Assembly (NCBI RefSeq): GCF_037338445.1
Contig: NZ_CP147838.1
Location: 1,860,001-1,924,000 of the forward strand
From: Salinibaculum sp. SYNS191
Lineage (GTDB): Archaea; Halobacteriota; Halobacteria; Halobacteriales; Haloarculaceae
Length of the DNA stretch: 64,000 nt
Direction: 5' to 3'
Under the pieces are notes generated by a model that was not told the DNA's origin, did not search any database, and saw nothing but the letters and a program-made list of their open reading frames with translations. Made by a program: the position numbers and the translations under genes. Below, piece by piece: positions 8,634 through 17,147 of the stretch. The first letter of the stretch is position 1; every line of letters begins with the position of its first letter.

Positions 8634-8803
8634 GGTTGTGTGGCGGGCGTTGCGTGGTTCAGTCGGCGGACGCCGACCACATCCCGACCTGTGCCAGTGG
8701 GGGACGGGGCCACCGTGGCCTCGCCCGCCAGTGTTGACAGGTGCCCGCTGGTGCCCGTTCGCCAGCGAGTTGTGGGTCCTTTCCGGCAGGCGAGTAAAAA
8801 CGC
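8634..8803 (-). promoter_or_regulatory. Possible long leader and promoter of rpl15e
   Basis: On the minus strand GCGTTTTTACTCG (8791-8803) is the clearest TATA-like box, placing transcription start near 8770 and a leader of about 135 nt before the L15e ATG. The leader holds a near-perfect dyad GTCGGCG/CGCCGAC (8662-8677) and a repeated GTGCCCG motif. A structured leader could allow control by the protein, but this is inference. Confidence 0.35.
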
Positions 8804-8820
8804 TTCGAACCCCGGCGCGG

Positions 8821-9366
8821 TCAGTCCGCTTCGGTGTTGCGCTCGACGCGAAACCGACCCCCACAGTCGCCACAGCGGTACTGCTCGGGATTGTCGACGA
8901 GCTTGGACCGGCGGTAGCGGGGGAGTTCGGCCCCGCAGTCCACGCAGCGGACCCACCACGTCGGCGGCGTGAACCGGTCGCAGTGGACGTGCGTGTCCAG
9001 GCGGTCGGCCAGTCGACGGAAGGCGGGGCCGTGGCTGGCATCGCCGGTCTCTGTGAGCAGGTGGACGTGCGCGAGTTCGTGGCGGACGGTCGCCGCCGCG
9101 GCCGACCAGCCCGCCCGCTCGAAGTGCCCCCAGGTCAGGACGACAGCCTCCGGAACCCCGTCGCGGTACCTGACCGCGCCCGCCCGGCGCTTGGCGCGCG
9201 TGCTCACCTCCCACGAGAGGTCGCCGACTGTCACCGAGAGGTCGTGTTCGTCGACCACCGCGCGGGCGTAGACCTTCGCCGCGGCGAGGAATTCGTCGCG
9301 GGAACACCCCGGAGAGACCGCGTAGCGCCGGACAGTCGGCGTCACCGCGTACTCGGTGTCGGTCAT
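8821..9366 (-). CDS. SprT-like zinc metalloprotease domain protein
   Basis: A 181-residue SprT-family protein. The zinc-binding HELAH motif (ATVRHELAHVHLLTETGD) sits mid-protein with a following DASHGPAFRRLADRL, where the third ligand His is expected. The C-terminal zinc ribbon has two Cys pairs (CVDCGAELPRYRR and CGDCGGRF). Relatives include Spartan/SprT proteins, which cleave DNA-protein crosslinks in eukaryotes; the role in haloarchaea is not established here. Start ATG 9366 (MTDTEYAVTPTVRRY) was chosen; the frame remains open upstream but without family-like sequence. It lies in tandem upstream of rpl15e. Confidence 0.85.
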   Translation of the reverse strand: MTDTEYAVTPTVRRYAVSPGCSRDEFLAAAKVYARAVVDEHDLSVTVGDLSWEVSTRAKRRAGAVRYRDGVPEAVVLTWGHFERAGWSAAAATVRHELAHVHLLTETGDASHGPAFRRLADRLDTHVHCDRFTPPTWWVRCVDCGAELPRYRRSKLVDNPEQYRCGDCGGRFRVERNTEAD

Positions 9367-9420
9367 TCCGTTCGAATCGTCGGCGCCATCGCCAATGAGT
9401 GTTTGCCAGAGTGCCAATAG

Positions 9421-9591
9421 AACGGAACGCACAGACGCGTGCGAAGTTCCTCCACGACTGGTCGTCGTCTGGCCCCAGCCGACGTGGGCGTCGTGGGTGC
9501 CTTTCTGCTCTTGCTCACCTGGTTTTACTTCGCTGCGCTGGCGATTCTCTTCGGGGGGGTGTTGAACGCGGTCGTCTCCGGGACAGCATAG
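9421..9591 (+). pseudogene. C-terminal remnant of a YihY/BrkB-family membrane protein
   Basis: The frame ending in TAG at 9589-9591 reads VVGAFLLLLTWFYFAALAIL then FGGVLNAVVSGTA. This lines up with the last membrane segments of the intact YihY/BrkB protein at 56861 (GGVLLALTWFYLGGLLLLLG, then AALNAVLAG). A stop codon (about 9418) closes the frame upstream, no start is visible and the rest of the roughly 270-residue domain is missing. It is therefore a decayed fragment, not an expressed small gene. The rest of 9367-9721 holds no other gene. Confidence 0.55.
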
Positions 9592-9721
9592 CGACGGGAC
9601 GCACGCGACGAGCCGAGAATAGTTTCGAATAGCGCCCAGATCAGTCCCCAAAGAGGCGCATACGAGCCAGTTCGTCTACGACCGACGCAAACGCTATCCT
9701 TACAGCTGACCTACATGTAGT

Positions 9722-11014
9722 ATGCGGCTTGTACAAGTTTTACTTCCCAATGGAACCCGTGAATCTGTGCTTGGAGTGCTCGACGAGGAGGGTATCGACT
9801 ATGCTGTCTGGGAGGAGACCGGTCGGGGTGACTTCGAGGCTGTCCTCTCCTTTCCCATTCCAGAGAGTGGGGTCGAACCGATTCTCGAACGACTGGAGGC
9901 AGTCGGCATCAGAGACGACGCCTACACGATTGTCTTGGCGACCGAAACCGTCGTCTCCAAACGCCTCAGCCAGCTCCAGAAGCGATTTCGGGGGCTTCGA
10001 ATCTCGCGCGAGGAGCTGGCGACACGGGCAGAAGACCTCGCTCCCGCCAGTTCGACGTACTTCGCGTTTCTCATCCTCAGCACCGTCATCGCAACTGCCG
10101 GGCTGTTGCTCGATTCGGCGGCGACGATCATCGGTGCGATGGTCGTCGCCCCGTTGATGGGGCCAGCAATCACGGCGAGCGTCGGGACAGTACTCGGCGA
10201 CGAACGACTCGCGGCCCGTGGGGTAGCGTTGCAGATTTCCGGCCTGATACTCGCAATCGCCATCGCCGCGGTCGTGGGGTTCCTGCTCAAGGGAACGTTC
10301 CTGCTCCCACCCGACCTCGACGTCCGCACCATTTCGCAAGTTGCCGAACGAACCAGCCCAACGTTCCTCTCGCTATTTCTCGCGCTCGGGTCGGGGATTG
10401 CGGGCGCAATCAGCGTAATGCGCAGCGCCGGTTCGGCGCTCGTGGGGGTTGCAATCGCCGTTGCACTCGTCCCTCCAGCAGCCACCGCAGGACTCGGCAT
10501 CGCGTGGGGATTCGAGTTGATCGCAATCGCTGCCGGGACGCTCGTGCTCGTCAACCTGCTCGCCATAAATCTCTCGGCGCTCGTTCTGTTCGCACTGGCG
10601 GGCTACAGACCGATTCCGGCCGAAGGACTCAACCAGGCAGTCATTCGATGGGACGTCCGCAAGCGTGTCATCGGCATCATCGTGGGTATCCTCTTGCTGT
10701 CGGTCGTTCTCGGGGCGGTCACTGTCGGTGAGTTCGCGACGCACGAGATCGAACTCGAAGTGCGGTCCGAAACCCAGACACTGCTCGACGAACCCGCTTA
10801 CGAGGGACTGCGATACGAAGGCATCGAGAACGAGTTTCACTTCGTCCAGTACGCGGCAGGGAGGGGCTACGAGGTAGAGGTCATCGTCGGGGTGGAAGAA
10901 GGGACGGACATTCCACCAGACCTCGCACAGCAACTCGACGCTCGGCTGAGCGAGGCGACCGGACTCGACCTCTCGGTTCGAGTCGCGTTCCTGAACGAGC
11001 AGGTGTCAGACTGA
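9722..11014 (+). CDS. DUF389 / TIGR00341-family membrane protein
   Basis: 430 residues. The N-terminal about 115 residues are a soluble ACT/ferredoxin-like domain (MRLVQVLLPNGTRESVLGVL). The DUF389 membrane core follows, with the hallmark SAATIIGAMVVAPLMGPAIT and then GVAIAVALVPPAATAGLGIA. Roughly eight to nine hydrophobic segments lie between residues 118 and 345. The C-terminal about 95 residues are soluble again and conclude with VRVAFLNEQVSD. The family is conserved in archaea and bacteria without an established substrate; transport is usually assumed. Codon use looks slightly less GC-biased than in flanking genes. ATG 9722 follows an AT-richer stretch. Confidence 0.9.
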   Translation: MRLVQVLLPNGTRESVLGVLDEEGIDYAVWEETGRGDFEAVLSFPIPESGVEPILERLEAVGIRDDAYTIVLATETVVSKRLSQLQKRFRGLRISREELATRAEDLAPASSTYFAFLILSTVIATAGLLLDSAATIIGAMVVAPLMGPAITASVGTVLGDERLAARGVALQISGLILAIAIAAVVGFLLKGTFLLPPDLDVRTISQVAERTSPTFLSLFLALGSGIAGAISVMRSAGSALVGVAIAVALVPPAATAGLGIAWGFELIAIAAGTLVLVNLLAINLSALVLFALAGYRPIPAEGLNQAVIRWDVRKRVIGIIVGILLLSVVLGAVTVGEFATHEIELEVRSETQTLLDEPAYEGLRYEGIENEFHFVQYAAGRGYEVEVIVGVEEGTDIPPDLAQQLDARLSEATGLDLSVRVAFLNEQVSD

Positions 11015-11130
11015 CGAGAAGCGGTGTATCGGCCCCGGCAGTCTGGTTCGAGACGCTCAACGCGAACTGCCCCGAGAGTGAGACGAGCGAGCCACGACTG
11101 GCCGCGCCCGAGCAGAGGTTCCAAGCCGCA

Positions 11131-11159
11131 ATTCGATATAGCGGCATGCGATATAATTT
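11131..11159. repeat. Inverted repeat, copy next to the 3' end of rio2
   Basis: The stretch starts ATTCGATATAGCGGCATGCG and ends ATATAATTT. Its reverse complement recurs at 12192-12215 as ATTTGATATCGCG then ACATATAATTT, with about 20 of 22 alignable positions identical and a 5-nt length difference in the middle. The two copies flank the RIO2 gene in opposite orientation. It lies in the gap 11015-11222, where no gene was seen. Confidence 0.45.
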
Positions 11160-11222
11160 CGGTCGAGTGTGCAGTAGCCCGCGACTCGCGATGCCAATGT
11201 AAACGCCCTGAAACAGCGAAAT

Positions 11223-12131
11223 TTAGTCGAAGAATGTTCGGACCGTCTCGACGTCGTCGTCCGCGACCGCGTCGGCCAGCGCGTCGGTGTCGACGGCCCC
11301 GACCTGGTGGGGGTACTTGCGCTGGAAGTAGCCGACGATGTTCTCGACGTCGCGGACCAGCAGTTCGTCGGCGTTCTCGTGGTCGGTGGGGACCGACTGG
11401 GGCCAGTCGAAGACGGTGACGCCCTCGCTGTTGACGAAGACGTTGTACTCGCTCATGTCCGCGTGCACGTAGCCTTCGTCGTAGGCGGTCGCCATCTCCG
11501 CGAGCACCAGGTCGAGCACGCCGACGACCTGCGCGTCGTCGAGTTTCGCCCGCCCCAGCTCGACGCCGTCGATGCGCTCCATGATGAGCGCGTGGCGGTT
11601 GTGGTCGATGGGCTGGGGGACCGAGACGTCCGGATAGAGCGTCTCCAGGGCGTCGTACTCCCGTTCGGCGGCCTTCCGCGCGGTGTACATCCAGGAGACG
11701 TGAGCCTTGTCGGCGGTGTACTCCCGCCCCCGGTTGACCTCGCGGAAGTCGGTGTAGCCCTCCCGGTGGTACTTCAGCGCCAGCGGCTTGTAGGACTGTA
11801 CCTCGTAGACGTCGCTCTCCTTGCCGACGCCCAGGGGCGCGCCCACGCCCTCGATGGTCCCCCGCTCGGCGAAGGTGTGCAGGGCGAGCGCGTCGTAGCC
11901 CTCGAAGGTGAGTTTGAACCCCTCGTACTGGATGGTCTTGCGCTCGACGAGCCCGCGGCGCTCGCAGCGGTCCAGCCGGTAGTCGACGTTCTCGGCGGTC
12001 ATGTCGGCGAAGTCGGGGAGTTTCTCCCGTGCGACCCACTCCGAGAAGCGCATCCCCTGCTCGACGCCCGACAGCAGGTAGAAGTCCTCGCTCTCGAGGT
12101 CCGCCATCTCGCTGGCGACGTTTTGGACCAT
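11223..12131 (-). CDS. rio2: RIO2-type atypical serine protein kinase
   Basis: 302 residues with the RIO2 layout: an N-terminal winged helix (about 1-90; MVQNVASEMADLESEDFYLL), then the kinase lobe with a RIO nucleotide loop LGVGKESDVYEV, the catalytic VHADMSEYNVFV and the metal-binding FDWPQSV. RIO2 acts in late maturation of the small ribosomal subunit in eukaryotes and is universal in archaea. ATG 12131 sits about 25 bases after CCTTTTAGGAAT (minus strand), suiting a leaderless message. RIO1 and the Dim2-like KH protein lie at 37 and 39 kb of the same window. Confidence 0.95.
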   Translation of the reverse strand: MVQNVASEMADLESEDFYLLSGVEQGMRFSEWVAREKLPDFADMTAENVDYRLDRCERRGLVERKTIQYEGFKLTFEGYDALALHTFAERGTIEGVGAPLGVGKESDVYEVQSYKPLALKYHREGYTDFREVNRGREYTADKAHVSWMYTARKAAEREYDALETLYPDVSVPQPIDHNRHALIMERIDGVELGRAKLDDAQVVGVLDLVLAEMATAYDEGYVHADMSEYNVFVNSEGVTVFDWPQSVPTDHENADELLVRDVENIVGYFQRKYPHQVGAVDTDALADAVADDDVETVRTFFD

Positions 12132-12191
12132 TAGCAGTCCGTAGTCGGCCGATTCCTAAAAGGCCAGCGCGTCCGGGGCCGCACAGGCGAT

Positions 12192-12215
12192 AAATTATAT
12201 GTCGCGATATCAAAT
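12192..12215. repeat. Inverted repeat, copy upstream of rio2 and the second bat-like gene
   Basis: AAATTATATGTCGCGATATC then AAAT, the reverse-complement partner of the copy at 11131-11159. It lies about 60 bases before the RIO2 start and about 100 before the divergent bat-like gene, so it may be a regulatory site. Confidence 0.4.
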
Positions 12216-12312
12216 CCCCGCTGGGAGCGCACGACGTCGGGACAGCCACGCGTCTGTCAGCCCCGGGAGGAGAGTTTAAGCAAGGGGCCGCACAATCTCA
12301 CATAATTCACTC

Positions 12313-15186
12313 ATGAGTGGGGACGTGCGGGTCGCGGTCGTCTGTAACGACGAGGGGGAGCGGGCGAGAGTCCGGGCAGCGCTCGACACAGCGACGAGTG
12401 CAGCGGTCCGGGTCGAAGCGAAAGCACGGGCCGACGCCGTCGACGGCGGGACGGACTGTCTGGTCGTGGCCGGCACAGAACCGGGTCCGGCGCGGGACGT
12501 CGACGTGCCGGTCGTCGTGTTCGGCGACGCGGACGCCGTCGAAGCGCCGGCAGCCGTCGTGTCGCGGTCGGCGGGCGTCGCGGCGCTCGCCGACAGGCTG
12601 CGGGAAGTGACGGGACGTGTCCCCGCCGACGCGCCGCGCGTGCTGGCAGACGGCGGGACCGCCAGCCCCGAGCAGTCGTCCGGGAGCGACGGGAGCGGCC
12701 TGGAGCGGCTGACGGACGGGTTCATGACGGTCGACGACGAGTGGACCGTGACCTCCCTCAACCGGGCGGGCCGGGAGATAATCGGCGAACAGGCGGAGGG
12801 GCTGGTGGGGCAGAACCTCTGGGAGGCGTTCCCCGAGGCCGTCGACACGGTGTTCGAGGAGGAGTACCGCCACGCGATGGAGAGCCAGGAGATGCGCTCG
12901 TTCGAGGAGCACTACGAGCCGCTGGACACCTGGGTCGAGATACGGGCCTACCCCTCCGAGGACGGCCTCTCGATTTTCTTCCAGGACGTGACCGAGCGCA
13001 AGCGCGCCCGCGCTGAGTTGCAGGAAAGCGAGCGGGCGCTCGAACGACTGCACACGCTGGCCGCCGACGGCAGCCTCTCGCGGCAGGAGAAGATACGCCA
13101 GATTCTGACGGTCGGGCGCGACCGCCTCGGTGTCGAAATCGGCTTTCTCACGCACATCAGCGACGGGACGCTCCGCATCGAGGAGGGCGTCGGCGACCAC
13201 CCCATCGCCGAGGCGGGCGTGACCACGCCGCTGGCGAAGGCCTACTGCCGGCAGACGGTCGACGCGACCGAACCGTACGCCGTCGACGACGCCGTCGCGC
13301 AGGGGCTGGAGGACGACCCGGCCTACGAGAGTTCGGGGCTGGCGTGTTACCTCGGATCGGCAATCGAGGTCGACGGCGAGCAGTACGGGACCGTCTGCTT
13401 CGCGGACACGGAACCGCGGGGGAAGACGTTCACGGAGTCCGAGAAGACGTTCGTCGACCTGCTGACCGACTGGGTGAGCTACCTGCTCGAACAGCGCAAG
13501 TACGCCGCTGAGCGCGAGGCCCACCAGGAGCGGCTGTCGGGCATCCTGAACACCACCCAGTCGCTGATGCAGGCGCGCTCGCGCGAGGAGGTCGCCGAGG
13601 TCGCCGCCAACGCCGCCCAGGAGGTGCTCGGGTTCGACAACAACGTCGTCCACCTGTACGACGCGGCAGCGGGCACACTGGAGCCGGCCGCACAGCGGGC
13701 GGCCGCGGGCGTGGACCTCGACGAACCGCTCGTGTACGGCGTCGACGAGGGGCTGCCGGGGGCGGTCTTCGCGACGGGCGAATCCCGCGTCATCGACGAC
13801 GTGACGACGGCCGACGTCGACCTTCCGGCGGGCCCGATTCAGTCCGCGATGTGCCACCCGATGGGCGTCCACGGGACCATCAGCGTCGGCGCGACCGAAC
13901 CCGGGGCCTTCGACGAGACGGACGCGCAGGTGCTGGCGCTGCTGGCGACGGCGGCGGCGGCGGCCTCGACCCGTGCCAAGCGCGAGCGGGAGGTCCGCGA
14001 GGCGCGCGAACACGTCGAGACGGTGCTGGAGCGGGTCAACGGCCTCATCGAGAACACCATCGAGGTGCTGGTCCAGGCGACCACGCGCGACGAACTGGAG
14101 GCCGGCGTCGTCCGCGAACTGGCGGCCGCCGACCCGTACACGTTCGCCTGGATCGGCCGCCCCGACGTGGCGAGCGAGACGCTCACCCCCCGCGAGTGGG
14201 CCGGTGACGCGGACGTGCCGGCCGCGGACCTGGCCTTCGACCTCGACGGAGACGGTCCGGTCGCCACCGCCTACCGCGAGGGGACCACGCAGGTCATCCA
14301 GACCCTCGACGACCATCCCTCGCCGGACCAGGTCGACGTGCCGGGCGTCGAGGCCAGCATCGTCGTCCCGCTGGTGTACACCGACACCACCTACGGCGTC
14401 GTCACGGTGTTCGCCGACGAGGAGGGCGCGTTCGACGAGCGCGAGCGTGTCGTCCTCGGGGCGCTGGGCCGGGCTGTCGCCAACGCCATCAACGCGGTCG
14501 AGCGCGGCCGCATCCTCGACGCCGACCGCGTCATCGAACTTGAGTTCTCCGTCGACGACGCCGGCCTGCTGTTCAGCCGGCTCTCGCGGGCGGCGAAGTG
14601 CTCGCTGTCCTCGGCCGGGACCGACTACCGCTCGGACGGCAACCTGCAGGTGTACCTGAGCGCGGAGGGCGTCGACGGCGAGGAACTGCTCGAACTCGCC
14701 CGCGAGGACGAGGACGTCCGCGAGGCGAAGCTCATCGTCGACCACGACGACGAGTGCCTGCTGGAACTGGTCGTCGAGCAGTCGCTGGTGAGCCTGGTGA
14801 CCGAACACGGGGCGGTCCCGCGCAGCGTCACCGCCGAGGACGGCGTCGCCCGCTTCACCGTCGAACTCCCCTACGAGGCGGAGGCCCGCGAACTGTTCGA
14901 CCTCGTGAAGTCGCGCTATCCCAACACCGACCTCGTGGGCTACCACGAGCACGAGCGGCCGGTCGAGACCCGCCAGGAGTTCCGGGCGGCGCTGTCGGAC
15001 CGCTTCACCGACCGCCAGGAGACGGCGCTGCGCACGGCGTTCCTCGGCGGCTTCTTCGAGTGGCCCCGCGGCATCGACGGCAACGAACTCGCCGAGGCGA
15101 TGGACATCTCGCGGCCGACCTACCACCAGCACCTCCGGGCGGCCCAGCAGAAGGTCCTCGAAGAACTGTTCGACCCGCAGACGTAG
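12313..15186 (+). CDS. Multi-sensor Bat-type regulator (REC-like, PAS, three GAF, HTH_10)
   Basis: 957 residues. Order: a degenerate receiver-like region (about 1-110; VRVAVVCNDEGERARVRAAL), in which a phospho-acceptor Asp is not obvious; a PAS domain (about 128-240; FMTVDDEWTVTSLNRAGREI); GAF 1 (about 255-395), GAF 2 (about 405-560), GAF 3 (about 575-725); a Bat-family linker domain (about 735-880); and a C-terminal HTH_10 (about 895-955; ISRPTYHQHLRAAQQKVLEE). The last 380 residues parallel the shorter relative at 1916, so the two arose by duplication plus added sensor domains. ATG 12313 follows GAGTTTAAGC by about 30 bases. The stimulus is unknown. No Bat-type dyad was found upstream here. 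Confidence 0.87.
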   Translation: MSGDVRVAVVCNDEGERARVRAALDTATSAAVRVEAKARADAVDGGTDCLVVAGTEPGPARDVDVPVVVFGDADAVEAPAAVVSRSAGVAALADRLREVTGRVPADAPRVLADGGTASPEQSSGSDGSGLERLTDGFMTVDDEWTVTSLNRAGREIIGEQAEGLVGQNLWEAFPEAVDTVFEEEYRHAMESQEMRSFEEHYEPLDTWVEIRAYPSEDGLSIFFQDVTERKRARAELQESERALERLHTLAADGSLSRQEKIRQILTVGRDRLGVEIGFLTHISDGTLRIEEGVGDHPIAEAGVTTPLAKAYCRQTVDATEPYAVDDAVAQGLEDDPAYESSGLACYLGSAIEVDGEQYGTVCFADTEPRGKTFTESEKTFVDLLTDWVSYLLEQRKYAAEREAHQERLSGILNTTQSLMQARSREEVAEVAANAAQEVLGFDNNVVHLYDAAAGTLEPAAQRAAAGVDLDEPLVYGVDEGLPGAVFATGESRVIDDVTTADVDLPAGPIQSAMCHPMGVHGTISVGATEPGAFDETDAQVLALLATAAAAASTRAKREREVREAREHVETVLERVNGLIENTIEVLVQATTRDELEAGVVRELAAADPYTFAWIGRPDVASETLTPREWAGDADVPAADLAFDLDGDGPVATAYREGTTQVIQTLDDHPSPDQVDVPGVEASIVVPLVYTDTTYGVVTVFADEEGAFDERERVVLGALGRAVANAINAVERGRILDADRVIELEFSVDDAGLLFSRLSRAAKCSLSSAGTDYRSDGNLQVYLSAEGVDGEELLELAREDEDVREAKLIVDHDDECLLELVVEQSLVSLVTEHGAVPRSVTAEDGVARFTVELPYEAEARELFDLVKSRYPNTDLVGYHEHERPVETRQEFRAALSDRFTDRQETALRTAFLGGFFEWPRGIDGNELAEAMDISRPTYHQHLRAAQQKVLEELFDPQT

Positions 15187-15225
15187 CGGCCACACGCTTT
15201 TGTCACCGGGCGACTACCCGACCGC

Positions 15226-15555
15226 ATGGACGGCATCGTCTTCTTCCGGACGCGACAGCACGACGAGGTGGTCGACTTCTACCGCGAGCTGGGCGCGACG
15301 GTCTGGCGCGAACAGCCCGACTGCACCATCCTCCAGGCCGGCGACTTCCGCGTTGGCTTCTGTGCCCGCGAGGCGGCCGACACCGAGGGCATCGTCACCT
15401 TCGTCTTCGAGGACCGCGCGGGCGTCGACGCCGCCTACGACGACCTGGCCGACCGCGCCGACGAGCCGCCGCGGTTCAACGAGAGATACGGGATTTACCA
15501 GTTCTTCGCCACGGACCCTGAGGGCCGGACCGTCGAGTTCCAGACGTTCGAGTGA
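15226..15555 (+). CDS. VOC (glyoxalase/bleomycin-resistance fold) protein
   Basis: A 109-residue single-domain VOC protein: MDGIVFFRTRQHDEVVDFYR at the start and YQFFATDPEGRTVEFQTFE at the end, giving the paired beta-alpha-beta-beta-beta modules. The C-terminal Glu in VEFQ is a likely metal ligand. Such proteins range from lyases to dioxygenases and drug-binding proteins; no substrate can be inferred. It follows the bat-like gene after 39 bases and may be co-transcribed. Confidence 0.8.
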   Translation: MDGIVFFRTRQHDEVVDFYRELGATVWREQPDCTILQAGDFRVGFCAREAADTEGIVTFVFEDRAGVDAAYDDLADRADEPPRFNERYGIYQFFATDPEGRTVEFQTFE

Positions 15556-16038
15556 CTACAGCGGGCGGGCGACCATCTCGCCCCACGGCTCGAACCCCCA
15601 GCGGTCGTACAGGCCCGTCGCGCGTGCGTTGTCGGGGTCGACGTCGAGCACGATGCGGTCGAGCGGGAGGTCCTGCTCGCGGGCGAGTGCCAGCGCGGCC
15701 TCCAGCAGGTCGTCGGCAACGCCGGTGCCGCGGTAGTCCTCGGTGACGAAGATTTCGTTGAGGACGGCGGCGTCCCAGATGTGGGACAGCGACGCGGGGA
15801 GGACGAAGACGTAGCCGGCGGCCTCGCCGTCGCGCTCGGCGAACTGGACTGCGCGGGGCGTCTCGTCGACGCAGCGGTCCACCCAGTCGAGATAGGACCG
15901 ACGGTAGTCGTCGTCGAGTTTGTCGCGGTAGGTGGCCTCCTTCGTGTCGTCGCCGGTGTCCGTCGCCAGCGCGAGTTCGAAGGCGCGCTTGAGTCGCCAG
16001 AGCGCGTCGGCGTCGGCCGGCCGGTAGGGTCGGACCAT
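15556..16038 (-). CDS. GNAT-family N-acetyltransferase
   Basis: 160 residues with the acetyl-CoA binding motif A in FVTEDYRGTGVADDLLEAAL (R/Q-x-x-G-x-G/A type) and the C-terminal motif B DPDNARATGLYDRWGFEP. This is a generic GNAT; the acceptor amine (protein N-terminus, small molecule or antibiotic) is not visible. It is convergent with the VOC gene, whose stop codon abuts its own, and divergent from the RFC gene. Confidence 0.85.
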   Translation of the reverse strand: MVRPYRPADADALWRLKRAFELALATDTGDDTKEATYRDKLDDDYRRSYLDWVDRCVDETPRAVQFAERDGEAAGYVFVLPASLSHIWDAAVLNEIFVTEDYRGTGVADDLLEAALALAREQDLPLDRIVLDVDPDNARATGLYDRWGFEPWGEMVARPL

Positions 16039-16127
16039 ACGCCGTCCTCGAACGGAACCGGGTTAGGCGTCACGGCTCGGCAGCCGAAGAGGAACATTTG
16101 TACCCGGGGCTGTCCAACGGAGAGGTG

Positions 16128-17135
16128 ATGGACGCGCCACTGTGGACGGAGACCCACGCCCCGGACCTCGCGGACCTGCCCCAGGCCGAGGTCCGGGACC
16201 ACCTGCAGCGGGCCGTCACCGAGCCGATGAACCTCGTCGTCCACGGTCCGAAGGGGAGTGGCAAGACCGCGGCGGTGCGGGCGCTGACCCGGGAGACTCA
16301 CGCCCAGCCCGACGCCGACCGCACCGAGATCAACGTCGCGGACTTCTTCGAGATGACGAAGAAGGAACTCGGCGAGGACCCCCGCTTCGGCCGCTTCATC
16401 GACGCGAAGCGCCGCCGGGAGTCCTCGAAGGCCGACCTCATCAACCACGTCCTCAAGGAGTCCGCCAGTTACTCGCCGGTCAGCGGCGACTACCGGACGC
16501 TGTTGCTGGACAACGCCGAGGGGATGCGCGAGGACTTCCAGCAGGCGCTGCGCCGCGTCATGGAGCAGTACTACGAGGCGACGCAGTTCGTCATCGCGAC
16601 GCGCCAGCCCTCCTCGCTGATTCCCGCCATCCGCTCGCGGTGTTTCCCCGTCCCCGTCCGCGCGCCGACGCAGGACGAGATAGTCGGTGTGCTCCGGGAC
16701 ATCGTGGAGGAGGAAGCGGCCGACTACGACGACGACGGCCTGGAGTACGTCGCCGGCGCGGCCGACGGCGACCTGCGGGCCGCCATCCTCGGCGCGCAGA
16801 CGACCTACGAACAGGAGGGCGAGATAACGATGAACGCCGCCTACGAGGCGCTGTCGGCCGTCGGCATCGACGAGCGCGTCGGCGAGATGCTGACCGACGC
16901 CGAGGCCGGCGAGTTCACCGACGCCCGGTCGACGCTGGACGAACTGCTCGTCGACGAGGGGTACAGCGGGACGGAGGTGCTGGAGGACGTACTCGCCGTC
17001 GCGCGCTCGCGGTACTCCGGCGCGGAACTGGCCAAAGTCCACCGCCTGGCCGGCGACATCGACATGGACCTCACCGAGGGGACCAACGACCGCCTGCACA
17101 TCGCTCACCTCCTCGCCGAACTCGGCCCGGAATAG
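16128..17135 (+). CDS. rfcC: RFC-type clamp-loader AAA+ subunit (second small subunit, RfcC-like)
   Basis: 335 residues from ATG 16128, preceded by a GGAGAGGTG ribosome-site-like stretch; the frame opens 10 codons earlier. Walker A is GPKGSGKT (40-47). The Walker B region reads LLLDNAEGM with Asn129 where RFC subunits normally have Glu, which may weaken ATP hydrolysis. The arginine-finger SRC motif is present (IRSRCF). A C-terminal collar domain follows (about 235-335). Haloarchaea encode two RFC small subunits and one large; this looks like the divergent second one. It would load the PCNA ring onto primed DNA. Confidence 0.85.
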   Translation: MDAPLWTETHAPDLADLPQAEVRDHLQRAVTEPMNLVVHGPKGSGKTAAVRALTRETHAQPDADRTEINVADFFEMTKKELGEDPRFGRFIDAKRRRESSKADLINHVLKESASYSPVSGDYRTLLLDNAEGMREDFQQALRRVMEQYYEATQFVIATRQPSSLIPAIRSRCFPVPVRAPTQDEIVGVLRDIVEEEAADYDDDGLEYVAGAADGDLRAAILGAQTTYEQEGEITMNAAYEALSAVGIDERVGEMLTDAEAGEFTDARSTLDELLVDEGYSGTEVLEDVLAVARSRYSGAELAKVHRLAGDIDMDLTEGTNDRLHIAHLLAELGPE

Positions 17136-17147
17136 CCGCCGACAATG

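Noticed and set aside
7791..8972. Open frame through hairpin element A into the L15e antisense
   Set aside because: The text is hairpin-derived and continues as antisense of rpl15e; similar text appears in element B, so it reflects repeat DNA rather than a protein.
12307..15195. Minus-strand open frame opposite the second bat-like gene
   Set aside because: Mirror of a gene with clear PAS, GAF and HTH domains; the antisense text has no recognisable domain.
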